A DNA stretch of 64,000 nucleotides from Exiguobacterium sp. RIT594 (GTDB taxonomy: Bacteria; Bacillota; Bacilli; Exiguobacteriales; Exiguobacteriaceae), in NCBI RefSeq assembly GCF_003339585.1, contig NZ_QPKF01000001.1, forward strand, positions 1,798,001-1,862,000, in the 5' to 3' direction. A program made the position numbers and the translations under genes. The notes below the pieces were generated by a model that ran no database searches, was not told the DNA's origin, and saw only the letters and a list, made by a program, of their open reading frames with translations. Shown piece by piece: positions 7,249 to 15,190 of this stretch (its first letter is position 1; each line of letters begins with the position of its first letter).

Positions 7249-8631
7249 ATGAAAACAGTTAAACAACAATCATTATTCCAAATTACATGGCCGCTATTCA
7301 TTGAAATCGCGCTTCATATGAGCCTCGGAATCATCGCTACATTGATTCTCAGTTATTATTCTGACAGTGCAGCAGCAGCTGTCGGTGTTTCCAATCAGGT
7401 GCTGAACATTTTCATCATCCTGTTTAACATCACATCCGTTGGAGCAACAATCATCATCGGTCAATATCTAGGGGCGAAACGGATTCAGGATGCCCGCCAG
7501 ACCGCACGATCTGCTTTTTCCATCAATCTATACATCGGTTTAATCATTTCCGTCCTTGTTGCCTTGTTCGGAAAACAATTGCTCGGATTCTTCTCTTTAG
7601 AAGGAGAAACACTCGTATATGGCGAAACGTTCTTAAAGATTGTTGGTCTCTTCTTATTCTTGGAAGCCATCTCTCTTACACTCGGTGCCATCTTACGCAG
7701 TCACGGTTTTACAAAAAATGCTATGTACGTCACGTTACTGATGAACTTCGTCAGTGCCTTCGGTAATGTCATTGCCGTCCTCGGATTATTTGGTATTCCT
7801 GTCCTTGGAGTCGCCGGAGTCGCTTGGTCCATCGTCATTGCCCGGTCTGTCGCCGTCGCTTTACTCTTTTTCGTTGTTTACCGGAAACTGTCTTTACGAT
7901 TTAAGTTAAAAGATTTGGTGCAAATCAACCGACGCGATATTAAAAGTATCATGAACATCGGAATTCCTTCTGCCGGAGAAGGTGTCTCGTATCAGTTTTC
8001 TCAACTGATCATTACCGGCTTCATCGCAACCATCGGAGAGTCTGCTCTCTCTGCACGCGTTTATGTCTCAAACATCACAATGCTTTGTTTCTTATTCACA
8101 TTAGCCATCGCACAAGGAACACAATTATTAGTCGCCCGCCAAGTTGGGGCTCAGCAATTCGAAGCAGCACATACTCGTGCTGTAAAAACGCTGAAAATCG
8201 CTGTTTTTGCCAGCTTCGTCTCTGCCGTTGCACTGGCCTCTGCCGGGACATCCATTCTGTCCATGTTCACATCAAGTCCGGAAATCATCGCCATCGGTAT
8301 TCCGTTGTTATGGGCGAGTGTCATTCTTGAACCGGGCCGTGCCATGAATATCGTTCTGATGGGAACATTAAAATCAGCCGGTGACGTCCGTTTCCCTGTC
8401 GCAATCGGTATTCTCTCGATGTGGGGAATCGCTGTTGTGCTCAGTTATACACTCGGCTTGCAATACGGACTCGGATTACTTGGTATCTGGATTGCCTTCT
8501 CTGCCGACGAGTGGTTCCGCGGTATCTTTGCCTTAAAACGTTGGAACAGTCGGAAATGGGCTCAATATGCTGTCGTCAAAGGAGAACAACATGACCACAA
8601 CGAACGTCGCGAGACTTCTAAAGCAGTCTGA
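7249..8631 (+). CDS. MATE-family multidrug/Na+ efflux transporter
   Basis: Twelve-helix membrane exporter of cationic drugs or other compounds driven by Na+ or H+. The 460 residues show the two-fold MATE repeat. The first half carries FIEIALHMSLGIIATLILSYY and GVSNQVLNIFIILFNITSVGATIIIGQYLGA. The second half carries GIPSAGEGVSYQFSQLIITGFIA and AQGTQLLVARQVGA. MATE half-repeats normally share such Q-x-L(I)/GA motifs. The start at ATG 7249 has GGGG 10 nt upstream. The 3' end overlaps the ybaK-like gene by 41 bp, so the two are likely co-transcribed. The substrate is unknown. A wide-spectrum drug exporter is the default inference. Confidence 0.9.
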   Translation: MKTVKQQSLFQITWPLFIEIALHMSLGIIATLILSYYSDSAAAAVGVSNQVLNIFIILFNITSVGATIIIGQYLGAKRIQDARQTARSAFSINLYIGLIISVLVALFGKQLLGFFSLEGETLVYGETFLKIVGLFLFLEAISLTLGAILRSHGFTKNAMYVTLLMNFVSAFGNVIAVLGLFGIPVLGVAGVAWSIVIARSVAVALLFFVVYRKLSLRFKLKDLVQINRRDIKSIMNIGIPSAGEGVSYQFSQLIITGFIATIGESALSARVYVSNITMLCFLFTLAIAQGTQLLVARQVGAQQFEAAHTRAVKTLKIAVFASFVSAVALASAGTSILSMFTSSPEIIAIGIPLLWASVILEPGRAMNIVLMGTLKSAGDVRFPVAIGILSMWGIAVVLSYTLGLQYGLGLLGIWIAFSADEWFRGIFALKRWNSRKWAQYAVVKGEQHDHNERRETSKAV

Positions 8632-9058
8632 CATCCCGTTTGACTTGCTTTCCTATCCTGTTGATGAACAGGATTTATCCGCTCAACATGTCGCTAGAAA
8701 GATTAATTACCCGCTTTCGTCTATTTTTAAAACATTAGTTTTAGAAACAGACGCCCATCAATATGTGTTTGCTGTCATTTCCGGCGAAGAGGAAGTCAGT
8801 TTAAAAGCCGTCGCCCGCACAGTGTCTGCCAAGAAAACACATTTGGTACCAATGAAGGACTTGAAGCAACTAACGGGGTACATCCGAGGGGGTGTCGCCC
8901 CGATTGGTGCGAAAAAGCCTTTTCCGGTTCTTTTGTCGGATTCGGCTCTGAATCAGGAATTCATCATTATTTCGGCTGGGAAACGTGGTCTGCAGGTCAA
9001 ACTCGCTCCTGATGATTTTCTCCGCTTCACGAACGGGATTGTCTTCATGAACCGCTGA
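8591..9058 (+). CDS. ybaK: YbaK/EbsC-family Cys-tRNA(Pro)/aminoacyl-tRNA deacylase
   Basis: Small cytoplasmic editing protein of the YbaK fold. Members hydrolyse mischarged Cys-tRNA(Pro). The 155 residues contain the family hallmarks: SSIFKTLVLETD with the conserved Lys after SSIF, the GEEEVSLKAVAR segment, and GYIRGGVAPIGAKKPFPVLLSD. The start at ATG 8591 (GGAGAA 4-5 nt upstream) lies inside the end of the MATE gene. An upstream in-frame ATG at 8567 lacks an SD. The overlap implies translational coupling, though the two functions have no obvious link. Exact tRNA specificity is inferred from the family. Confidence 0.9.
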   Translation: MTTTNVARLLKQSDIPFDLLSYPVDEQDLSAQHVARKINYPLSSIFKTLVLETDAHQYVFAVISGEEEVSLKAVARTVSAKKTHLVPMKDLKQLTGYIRGGVAPIGAKKPFPVLLSDSALNQEFIIISAGKRGLQVKLAPDDFLRFTNGIVFMNR

Positions 9059-9118
9059 TATCTATCAGTTGTTTATGATATGATGGATAGTATCGAAGAA
9101 GTGGCAGGAGGAATCATT

Positions 9119-9826
9119 TTGTGGAAAGAACGTGTGCGTAACTCTATTCCGAACCTCTTTACGTTCGGAAACTTATACTGTGGTTTTCTTGCCATCGTCA
9201 TGGCGGCGCGGGGAGATTTTCAAAATGCGACCTTACTGATCGTCATCGCAATGATGCTCGACAGTCTGGATGGTCGGATCGCCCGGATGCTTGGTGTCGC
9301 GGGTGACTTCGGAAAAGAGCTGGACTCACTCGCTGATGTCGTGACCTTTGGTGTCGCTCCAGCCATGATGGCCTATTACACTTATTTTTATGATTTTGGA
9401 GAAATCGGTTTGCTGATTGCGGCTTTGTTCCCACTATTTGGTGCCTTTCGCTTAGCCCGTTTCAACCTTTCAGCTACCAATGTAGCTTCAGCTTATTTTT
9501 CCGGTGTCCCGATTACAGCAGCTGGAGGTATTTTAGCTGTCGTCACCCTGTTCAGCGGACGGATGAATGATTTAATGGTGCCGCTCGTCTTTACGGCTCT
9601 TGCTTTTTTGATGGTAAGTCGAGTCAAAATTCCGAGTTTCAAGGATATTCCGGTACCGCGACATACATTCGTCATCACATTTACACTGCTGTATGTAACG
9701 TATGTGATGATTGCCCGTAGCAACGAGTGGTCGACCTTCTGGTTCGTCGCCGTTCCGCTCTATATCGCTTTTTTATTATTTTCCTTCATCAAAAAGAAAA
9801 AACAAAAAAATCATCAAATCGATTAA
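9119..9826 (+). CDS. pssA: CDP-diacylglycerol-serine O-phosphatidyltransferase
   Basis: Integral membrane enzyme that makes phosphatidylserine from CDP-diacylglycerol and L-serine, the precursor of phosphatidylethanolamine. The CDP-alcohol phosphotransferase motif D-G-x2-A-R-x8-G-x3-D-x3-D is complete (DGRIARMLGVAGDFGKELDSLAD, split here as DGRIARMLG and GDFGKELDSLAD). About six to seven hydrophobic helices and a Lys-rich tail follow. I place the start at TTG 9119 (translated MWKERVRNSIPN) because AGGAGG lies 7 nt upstream. The ATG at 9080 has no SD and would add a non-hydrophobic extension. No psd gene is adjacent. It ends at a strong terminator. Confidence 0.92.
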   Translation: MWKERVRNSIPNLFTFGNLYCGFLAIVMAARGDFQNATLLIVIAMMLDSLDGRIARMLGVAGDFGKELDSLADVVTFGVAPAMMAYYTYFYDFGEIGLLIAALFPLFGAFRLARFNLSATNVASAYFSGVPITAAGGILAVVTLFSGRMNDLMVPLVFTALAFLMVSRVKIPSFKDIPVPRHTFVITFTLLYVTYVMIARSNEWSTFWFVAVPLYIAFLLFSFIKKKKQKNHQID

Positions 9827-9856
9827 ACAGACCGCTTCATACGGTCTGTTTTTTTA
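9827..9856 (+). terminator. Rho-independent terminator of pssA
   Basis: Stem ACAGACCG/CGGTCTGT, loop CTTCATA, then seven T. Confidence 0.92.
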
Positions 9857-9946
9857 ATACCATGAATTCCACCTCCATCCTGGCTCGTCGCCCTTTCCTA
9901 CAGGTATACTAATATCAGAATAAATTAAGATGGAGGTACGCTTATC

Positions 9947-10702
9947 ATGGATCGGTTTCAAAAAAAACTTTGGTTATTTTTCACGATTTGGTTTTTCATC
10001 GGACTGATTTTAGTCGGTTTCTCATTACTGCCCCCTTGGCTTGAGTGGGCGAACGCCGTGTTCTTATTTGCATCCGGCTTATATGCCGCTCTTTATCTTT
10101 GGGATGCCCTACCAAAAGGACGCTTCATCATTCCGGTGATTTTCTTCGGTTCAATTCTTATCGAATCCATCGGCGTCCATACGGGGTGGCCGTTCGGTAC
10201 ATACGCCTATGAAGCAGATTTTGGTGTCCAACTGCTCGGTGTACCGATCACGATTGGTGCCGCCTGGTTATCCGTCATGGGAGCAAGCCTTGCCTTCTCA
10301 CGCCGGTTTCCATTTCGCTTCAATACTGTAACTTTGGTGCCGCTGTTTGCCGTTTGGTTGGATTTAGCGATTGATCCGGTAGCAGCTAACGTCAAATCGT
10401 ATTGGATTTGGCAAGATGGTGGATTCTATTATGACATCCCGACCCAAAACTTTTTGGGCTGGTATGGAACGGCACTTTTCTTTGCGCTTCTGATTTCCCG
10501 GTTCGAACAGCAGGTTACCATTACGGCACTTGAACGAAACAACCAGTATCTGTTTTTAATGCTCCATACGCTGTTCGGTCTGACGGCAGGTGTCGCCGGC
10601 CTTTACGGCGTCACGTTGATCAGCCTTCTCGCAGGTGTCACGTATTGGCTCACACAAGGAGGTGCTCCTCTTGCAAAAAGCAAACAAAAGCAAGTTGGCT
10701 GA
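9947..10702 (+). CDS. cruF: CruF-like carotenoid hydratase (DUF422 family)
   Basis: Polytopic membrane protein of the DUF422/CruF family, which adds water to terminal double bonds of acyclic carotenoids. It has about seven hydrophobic segments. Family-type polar motifs are ESIGVHTGWPFGTYAYE, LDLAIDPVAANVKSYWIWQ and YDIPTQNFLGWYGTAL. These polar residues within helices are expected for catalysis. The SD GGAGG is 10 nt before ATG 9947. It leads a four-gene rightward operon with an acyltransferase, a glycosyltransferase and a CrtP-like oxidase. In C30 pathways of Bacillales such a hydratase would provide the tertiary hydroxyl at C5 that is then glucosylated. That step is inference. Confidence 0.8.
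   Translation: MDRFQKKLWLFFTIWFFIGLILVGFSLLPPWLEWANAVFLFASGLYAALYLWDALPKGRFIIPVIFFGSILIESIGVHTGWPFGTYAYEADFGVQLLGVPITIGAAWLSVMGASLAFSRRFPFRFNTVTLVPLFAVWLDLAIDPVAANVKSYWIWQDGGFYYDIPTQNFLGWYGTALFFALLISRFEQQVTITALERNNQYLFLMLHTLFGLTAGVAGLYGVTLISLLAGVTYWLTQGGAPLAKSKQKQVG
10657..10669 (+). promoter_or_regulatory. SD of the acyltransferase gene locked in a small hairpin
   Basis: AGGAG-GTG-CTCCT folds the AAGGAGG ribosome binding site (10656-10662) back on the 8 nt before TTG 10671. It lies inside the cruF-like coding region, so a ribosome translating that gene would open it. This predicts obligate translational coupling. Confidence 0.5.
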
Positions 10703-11369
10703 ACATGCTTTTCATCTATACGTCAAAGAACGTTTAATCCGAAAACAATTCCACCGGATTCTCTACCGGGCGGATGATTTACCGACCCCCGGCCTGATGC
10801 TCGCGACGCACGGATCGTGGTGGGACGGCATGATTTTGTTTCATCTCGATCAGACGGTTTTGCGTCACGATCCTTATGTCATGATTGATGAGCAGGGACT
10901 GGAACGCTTTCCTTTCTTTACTCGACTTGGCGGTTTTTCCATTGACCGGAGTTCGTTTGCGGAAATCAAGCAAAGCCTGCAATATGCAAAAAATCAACTC
11001 GCAAACGGTAGCAGTGTCTGGATGTTCCCTCAAGGAGAAGAACGGCATCAGGAAGAACGGCCGCTTCAGCTCAGCAGCGGAGCAACACATCTGGCAAAAT
11101 CAGCCCGCTCCATCTCCCTGTTTTCGTTTTACTATTCCTTCAGTCATGAACAACAGCCGGACGTCTATATCCGGACCCGGACGATCCAGCTACCCGATTC
11201 ACGAAGTTCGGAGCAGTTGCGTTATTTAACAGATGCGATGACCCGACTGTATGATGATGTCCGGACCGACGCAATCGAAGAACGGATTGAATCGTATCGT
11301 GTGTTGACTACGAGAAAGGAACCGCTCCCCGTTAAAACGGAACAGTGGTTACAGGCAATCCGTTCATGA
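10671..11369 (+). CDS. Glycerol-3-phosphate-type acyltransferase (PlsC fold), probable carotenoid-glycoside acyltransferase
   Basis: LPLAT/PlsC-fold acyltransferase of 232 residues. The catalytic H-x4-D is HGSWWD (about residue 44), and the second block is FPQGE near residue 125. The location between a CruF-like hydratase and a GT2 suggests it esterifies the glucosyl carotenoid with a fatty acid, the job done by CrtO in Staphylococcus. It is not homologous in appearance to CrtO, which is a different membrane family. The start is TTG 10671, with AAGGAGG 8 nt upstream. A GTG at 10635 has no SD. It overlaps the upstream gene by 32 bp and the next gene by 4 bp (ATGA). Substrate assignment is inference from context. 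Confidence 0.78.
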   Translation: MQKANKSKLAEHAFHLYVKERLIRKQFHRILYRADDLPTPGLMLATHGSWWDGMILFHLDQTVLRHDPYVMIDEQGLERFPFFTRLGGFSIDRSSFAEIKQSLQYAKNQLANGSSVWMFPQGEERHQEERPLQLSSGATHLAKSARSISLFSFYYSFSHEQQPDVYIRTRTIQLPDSRSSEQLRYLTDAMTRLYDDVRTDAIEERIESYRVLTTRKEPLPVKTEQWLQAIRS

Positions 11370-12442
11370 TGGTAATACTGTTTGTCGTTGCAACTCTTGT
11401 TTGTCTCTACACGTTCATCAATCTGTCCTTCTTACCGAAATTAAGCGAACCTGTTCTTCCACCTAGTCTTGCAATTTGTATTCCGCTTCGAAATGAAGAA
11501 CGGAATGTCGAGAAACTGATTCATTCGTTACGACAAGCACTTCATCCGAATATGCATGTCTACTTATATGAAGACCGCTCGACTGATCAGACACGCGACT
11601 TGTTAATCCGGCTTGTCGGCAGAGAGGATCAGTTCACAATCATTGATGGTCTCGATTTACCATCCGGCTGGGCGGGGAAAGTCCACGCTTGTCATCAACT
11701 CGCGAATGCGACTCATGAAGACTATCTGTTATTCTTAGACGCTGATATCACGTTGACAGCAGATACGATTCCCCGGCTGTATGCGACGTTGCAGAATGAA
11801 CACGCTGTGTTCCTGTCGGGTTTCCCGTCATTCCCTGTTCCGACTTTTCTCGGAAAGTGTCTGATTCCGATGCAGCACGTCTTGATTGCCCAACATCTGC
11901 CGATTGCCTTTCGGAAGGTCAAACACCCTGCCTTTGCAGCGGCAAACGGTATGGTCGTCCTCGTCGAACGGCAAGCTTACGAACATGTCGGCGGACATCA
12001 GGCCATTCAAATGGCACTCGTCGACGATTTGGAGCTGTGTCGTGCTTTTAAACAAAACGGTTTTACGACGACACTTGTTCATGTGGCTCCCTACGTCAGC
12101 TGTGACATGTACGCGACTAATCGCGATGTCTGGCAAGGTTTCCTGAAAAATGTTTTCCGCGGTATGAACGATTCCTATGCAGTAGGAAGCTATTTCCTGT
12201 TGTTTTACCTTATCCAGGCCGCCGCTTTACCGCTTGTGATCCTATTTCCATCATTTTGGACAATCGGGGCTTTTTTAATGATCATGATGGCCCGTTATCG
12301 CATTGACCGGAAGGCAATGATTTCTCATGCCTGGTTTTGGCATCCGCTTGCGGTCATTCTTTATGTCATATTGCTCGCGACGGCAATGATTCGAAGATTC
12401 AATAAAAGGGAAATCAGTTGGAAGGGTAGGACATATTCTTAA
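11366..12442 (+). CDS. crtQ: Family 2 glycosyltransferase, CrtQ-like (carotenoid glycosylation)
   Basis: Membrane-anchored GT-A glycosyltransferase of 358 residues. An N-terminal membrane helix is followed by the nucleotide-sugar domain (CIPLRNEERNVEKLI; YLYEDRSTDQT; the DxD-type FLDADITL). A later LVDDLELCRAFKQNG block holds the likely catalytic acidic residues. Two or more C-terminal membrane helices close the protein. This is the architecture of CrtQ, which glucosylates diaponeurosporenoate. The start at ATG 11366 overlaps the preceding TGA as ATGA. An earlier GTG at 11345 is possible. There is no strong SD, so re-initiation is expected. With the oxidase, hydratase and acyltransferase genes it would complete a glycosyl-acyl carotenoid pathway. 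Confidence 0.83.
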   Translation: MMVILFVVATLVCLYTFINLSFLPKLSEPVLPPSLAICIPLRNEERNVEKLIHSLRQALHPNMHVYLYEDRSTDQTRDLLIRLVGREDQFTIIDGLDLPSGWAGKVHACHQLANATHEDYLLFLDADITLTADTIPRLYATLQNEHAVFLSGFPSFPVPTFLGKCLIPMQHVLIAQHLPIAFRKVKHPAFAAANGMVVLVERQAYEHVGGHQAIQMALVDDLELCRAFKQNGFTTTLVHVAPYVSCDMYATNRDVWQGFLKNVFRGMNDSYAVGSYFLLFYLIQAAALPLVILFPSFWTIGAFLMIMMARYRIDRKAMISHAWFWHPLAVILYVILLATAMIRRFNKREISWKGRTYS

Positions 12443-12457
12443 GGAGGCTTCATTGTC

Positions 12458-13930
12458 ATGAAACATATCGCAGTCATCGGAGCGGGACTTGGCGGTTTGA
12501 GTGCCGCCATCTCACTGGCTTCAAAAGGGTTTAACGTCACTGTCATTGAACGCAACGAACACATCGGTGGAAAGATGATGCCGATTACGTCAGAGGGACA
12601 CCGGTTTGATTTCGGTCCCAACACCATCACGATGCCCGAAATCTTTCAATCCGTCATTTTGGAATCGGGAGCAGATCCGGATGATTACTTTACCTTTGAA
12701 AAATTGACACGTCATACCGTCAATCACTTTCCGGATGGACGTTCGTTAACATTCGCCAGCGGTCGTGAGGCGATGCGGACCGAAGTCGACCGCTTCACGA
12801 ATGGTCAGCTTGCTAAAAATGACATTACTGGCTACCAGGACGAGGTGAAGGGACTGTACAACATCGCTAAACAACAATTTTTCATCAATATCGACTCGTA
12901 TTTTAATTTTTCTTTATTACGCGACATGATCAAGGTTCACCCGTTAAAGACACTTCATGGACTGCACAAAAAATATTTTAAGGATCCCCAGCTGATTCAA
13001 GCACTTGACCGCTATGCGACCTACATTGGAAGCAGTCCGTTTCAAGCACCCGCTACATTCGGTTTGATTGCCCATCTCGAGTTAAATGACGGTGTGTATT
13101 TCACACGTGGCGGAAATACGGCCATCGCCGAAGGATTTGCCCGTCGTGCCCGTGAACTTGGTGTTACGTTCCGCTTAGGAGACGAAGTGACACAGATTGA
13201 AGTGACGAATCAGTTGGCAACGGAAATCGAACTCAATCACGTCGATTACCTGTCTGTTGATTTCATCGTTTTAAACGGGGACTTACTGACACAGTATCCA
13301 CGATTGATATCAGAAACCGTCCGACCTGACTTCAAAAATCCAACACCGTCACAAATGGAACCGTCGATTTCTGCTTATGTCCGGTGTATCGGACTTGGAC
13401 GCCGTATTGATGGACTCGCGCATCACAATGTCTTTTTCTCTTCTGATTATGAAGCCGAGTTTGAAGCTTTGTTCAATCAACATCGTTATGCGGAAGAGCC
13501 GACCATCTACATCTCGAACTCTTCGGTCACTGCACCGGAAATGGGAGAAGCCGGCGATAATCTGTTTGTTCTTGTAAATGCTCCCGCTACTCATAAAGGA
13601 TCGGCCATTGATTTTGATACGTACGATACAATTATTAATCAACGTCTGCAACAGTTTGGAATCGATATCACGTCTGACGTTTTATTCGAACAGCGGATCA
13701 CTCCGCAAGACATCGAACAAAAATTTTCAGCGTATCATGGTTCGCTGTATGGTCTTTCTTCGAACGGCACACGCGGGGCTTTCATGCGTCCAAGCAACCG
13801 TTCAAAGAATGTTCACAATTTGTTTTTTGCCGGCGGATCGACGCATCCCGGTGGCGGTAGTCCAATGGTGACGCTTTCAGGAAAACTGGCAAGCGAACGA
13901 ATCGTGTCCGCTGTCGCTTCCTCCCTGTGA
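12458..13930 (+). CDS. crtP: CrtP/CrtNb-like diapocarotenoid oxidase
   Basis: FAD-dependent carotenoid oxidoreductase of the phytoene desaturase family, 490 residues. The N-terminal dinucleotide motif is IAVIGAGLGGLSAAISLASKG. The C-terminal signature HPGGGSPMVTLSGKLASERI closely follows that of staphylococcal CrtP (PGGGMPMVTLSG), which oxidises the terminal methyl group rather than desaturating. I therefore call it an oxidase. A desaturase cannot be excluded. GGAGG lies 10 nt before ATG 12458. It is the last gene of the rightward carotenoid operon and ends 378 bp before a shared terminator. No aldehyde dehydrogenase for the acid-forming step is in the window. Confidence 0.82.
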   Translation: MKHIAVIGAGLGGLSAAISLASKGFNVTVIERNEHIGGKMMPITSEGHRFDFGPNTITMPEIFQSVILESGADPDDYFTFEKLTRHTVNHFPDGRSLTFASGREAMRTEVDRFTNGQLAKNDITGYQDEVKGLYNIAKQQFFINIDSYFNFSLLRDMIKVHPLKTLHGLHKKYFKDPQLIQALDRYATYIGSSPFQAPATFGLIAHLELNDGVYFTRGGNTAIAEGFARRARELGVTFRLGDEVTQIEVTNQLATEIELNHVDYLSVDFIVLNGDLLTQYPRLISETVRPDFKNPTPSQMEPSISAYVRCIGLGRRIDGLAHHNVFFSSDYEAEFEALFNQHRYAEEPTIYISNSSVTAPEMGEAGDNLFVLVNAPATHKGSAIDFDTYDTIINQRLQQFGIDITSDVLFEQRITPQDIEQKFSAYHGSLYGLSSNGTRGAFMRPSNRSKNVHNLFFAGGSTHPGGGSPMVTLSGKLASERIVSAVASSL

Positions 13931-14308
13931 ACGTTATGTGAATTGCATATCAATTACTTGTACGGACAACTTAGATTTGATACGATTACTTCGAGTTCAA
14001 GAGGTAGTGATTGACCCCACATCCTCAATCAAGCGCATGGTGACTTCCCCGAGTCAAAAGCGTTTAGGAACTTAACATATCTGTTTTGTCTCAATCATTT
14101 GTTCAAGACCCACTTGTTCAATGGATACACCACCGTAAACTGTTTGGCATGACTTACGACGTTCCCCCTTAGATCGTCTCATCCCAATCAGTTTACAGAC
14201 GGCTCAATCATTAACAGATCCATCCCCGTGGATCGCGACCTGTCTTATTGGAACTATGTATCTGATTTTGCACAAACAGATTTCAGTTTAGACTCCCCGG
14301 TCTAAATT
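13931..14308. other. Intergenic stretch with possible decayed coding sequence
   Basis: This 378-bp gap between the two convergent carotenoid operons has no intact gene. From about 14070 a reading frame gives QDPLVQWIHHRKLFGMTYDVP up to a run of five C. There a single-base change would let it continue in either other frame: LIPISLQTAQSLTDPSPWIA, or DGSIINRSIPVDRDLSYWNY. Both run on open to about 14280-14305. This looks like a gene fragment with frameshifts, but I cannot name the family and could be reading noise. Confidence 0.3.
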
Positions 14309-14354
14309 CCATAAAAAAAAGACCTTGGTCCCCGCCGAGGTCTTTTTTTTATGG
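14309..14354. terminator. Bidirectional terminator between the carotenoid operons
   Basis: Perfect 17-bp arms (CCAT, eight A, GACCT and their complement) give an eight-T tract on each strand. It serves the crtP-like gene and crtM. Confidence 0.92.
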
Positions 14355-14362
14355 AGTTTTCG

Positions 14363-15190
14363 TTAAATCGTAGCGAGTAACTTCATCTTTTGCCACCGGC
14401 TGACATAGGCACGTTTTGTGAACACATCATATTGATTATCACGTGCCGCGTCCAAAATGCCCCGGTAAAGTAAGGCTGCCACCTTCAGCGCACGGCGACT
14501 CTCTTTCGGGTAGCGGTCAAACGAAGGCGTTGCTGCATCATATAAATACTCGGCTCTTAAAGCCAATGCTTCCCATAATCCAGCAAAGTCTCCAGAAGGA
14601 GTTCCTGTTAATAACGATTCTGTTGTCACACCGTACTGGTCCATCCAATCTTTCGGTAAATAAACACGTCCCCGTTTTGCATCCTCGCCGACATCCCGAA
14701 GAATGTTTGTCAATTGCATCGCGATTCCGAGTTGAATGGCGGACTCCCGTAAATCATTTTGTTTGGGTGCAAGAATCGGCAACAGCATCAAACCAACCGT
14801 ACTCGCGACATAATAACTGTATTTTTCCGTTTCTTCCAGTGAGTGGTACCGATTTTTTTCGATGTCCCACCGCATGCCTTCTGCCAGTTCTAAAAACGGT
14901 GTTTCATCCATCTCATACCGCTTAAAGACATCTGCGAGTGCAATCCAAAGTGGTTTATTAATCGAGTGACCCGACCGGAATAGACGAAACTCTTCCAAAA
15001 ATTCCGCTAAGCTTTCTTTTGGTGTCGCCGATTCATCCACCGTATCATCGAGATGACGACAAAACGTATAGATGGCGTAGACTGCCATCCGATCTTGCTT
15101 CGGCAGTAAAGAGAAGGCTTTATAAAAGGTTTTTGATCCACCTTGAATCGTTTGTTCACATACCAGATATGCGTTCGTCACTGTATCCAT
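14363..15190 (-). CDS. crtM: Dehydrosqualene (4,4'-diapophytoene) synthase
   Basis: Squalene/phytoene synthase family enzyme that condenses two farnesyl diphosphates head-to-head, the first committed step of C30 carotenoids. The two Mg-binding Asp motifs are visible: HLDDTVDE (D48/D49/D52) and NILRDVGEDAKRGRVYLP (about residues 160-178). The 275-residue length fits CrtM. C30 rather than C40 chemistry is inferred from the CrtN neighbour and from the CrtP/CrtQ-like partners. SD GAGGTGG precedes ATG 15190. The start lies 35 bp inside the end of crtN, so it is the translationally coupled last gene of the leftward operon. Confidence 0.92.
   Translation of the reverse strand: MDTVTNAYLVCEQTIQGGSKTFYKAFSLLPKQDRMAVYAIYTFCRHLDDTVDESATPKESLAEFLEEFRLFRSGHSINKPLWIALADVFKRYEMDETPFLELAEGMRWDIEKNRYHSLEETEKYSYYVASTVGLMLLPILAPKQNDLRESAIQLGIAMQLTNILRDVGEDAKRGRVYLPKDWMDQYGVTTESLLTGTPSGDFAGLWEALALRAEYLYDAATPSFDRYPKESRRALKVAALLYRGILDAARDNQYDVFTKRAYVSRWQKMKLLATI

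Noticed and set aside
9827-9945. Search for a leader peptide or riboswitch before the carotenoid operon
   Set aside because: Only the pssA terminator and AT-rich promoter-like sequence are seen. No conserved riboswitch fold recognised.
13578-13871. Overlapping plus-strand frame of 97 codons inside the crtP-like gene
   Set aside because: Shadow frame of a clearly coding gene, with no SD and no family features.
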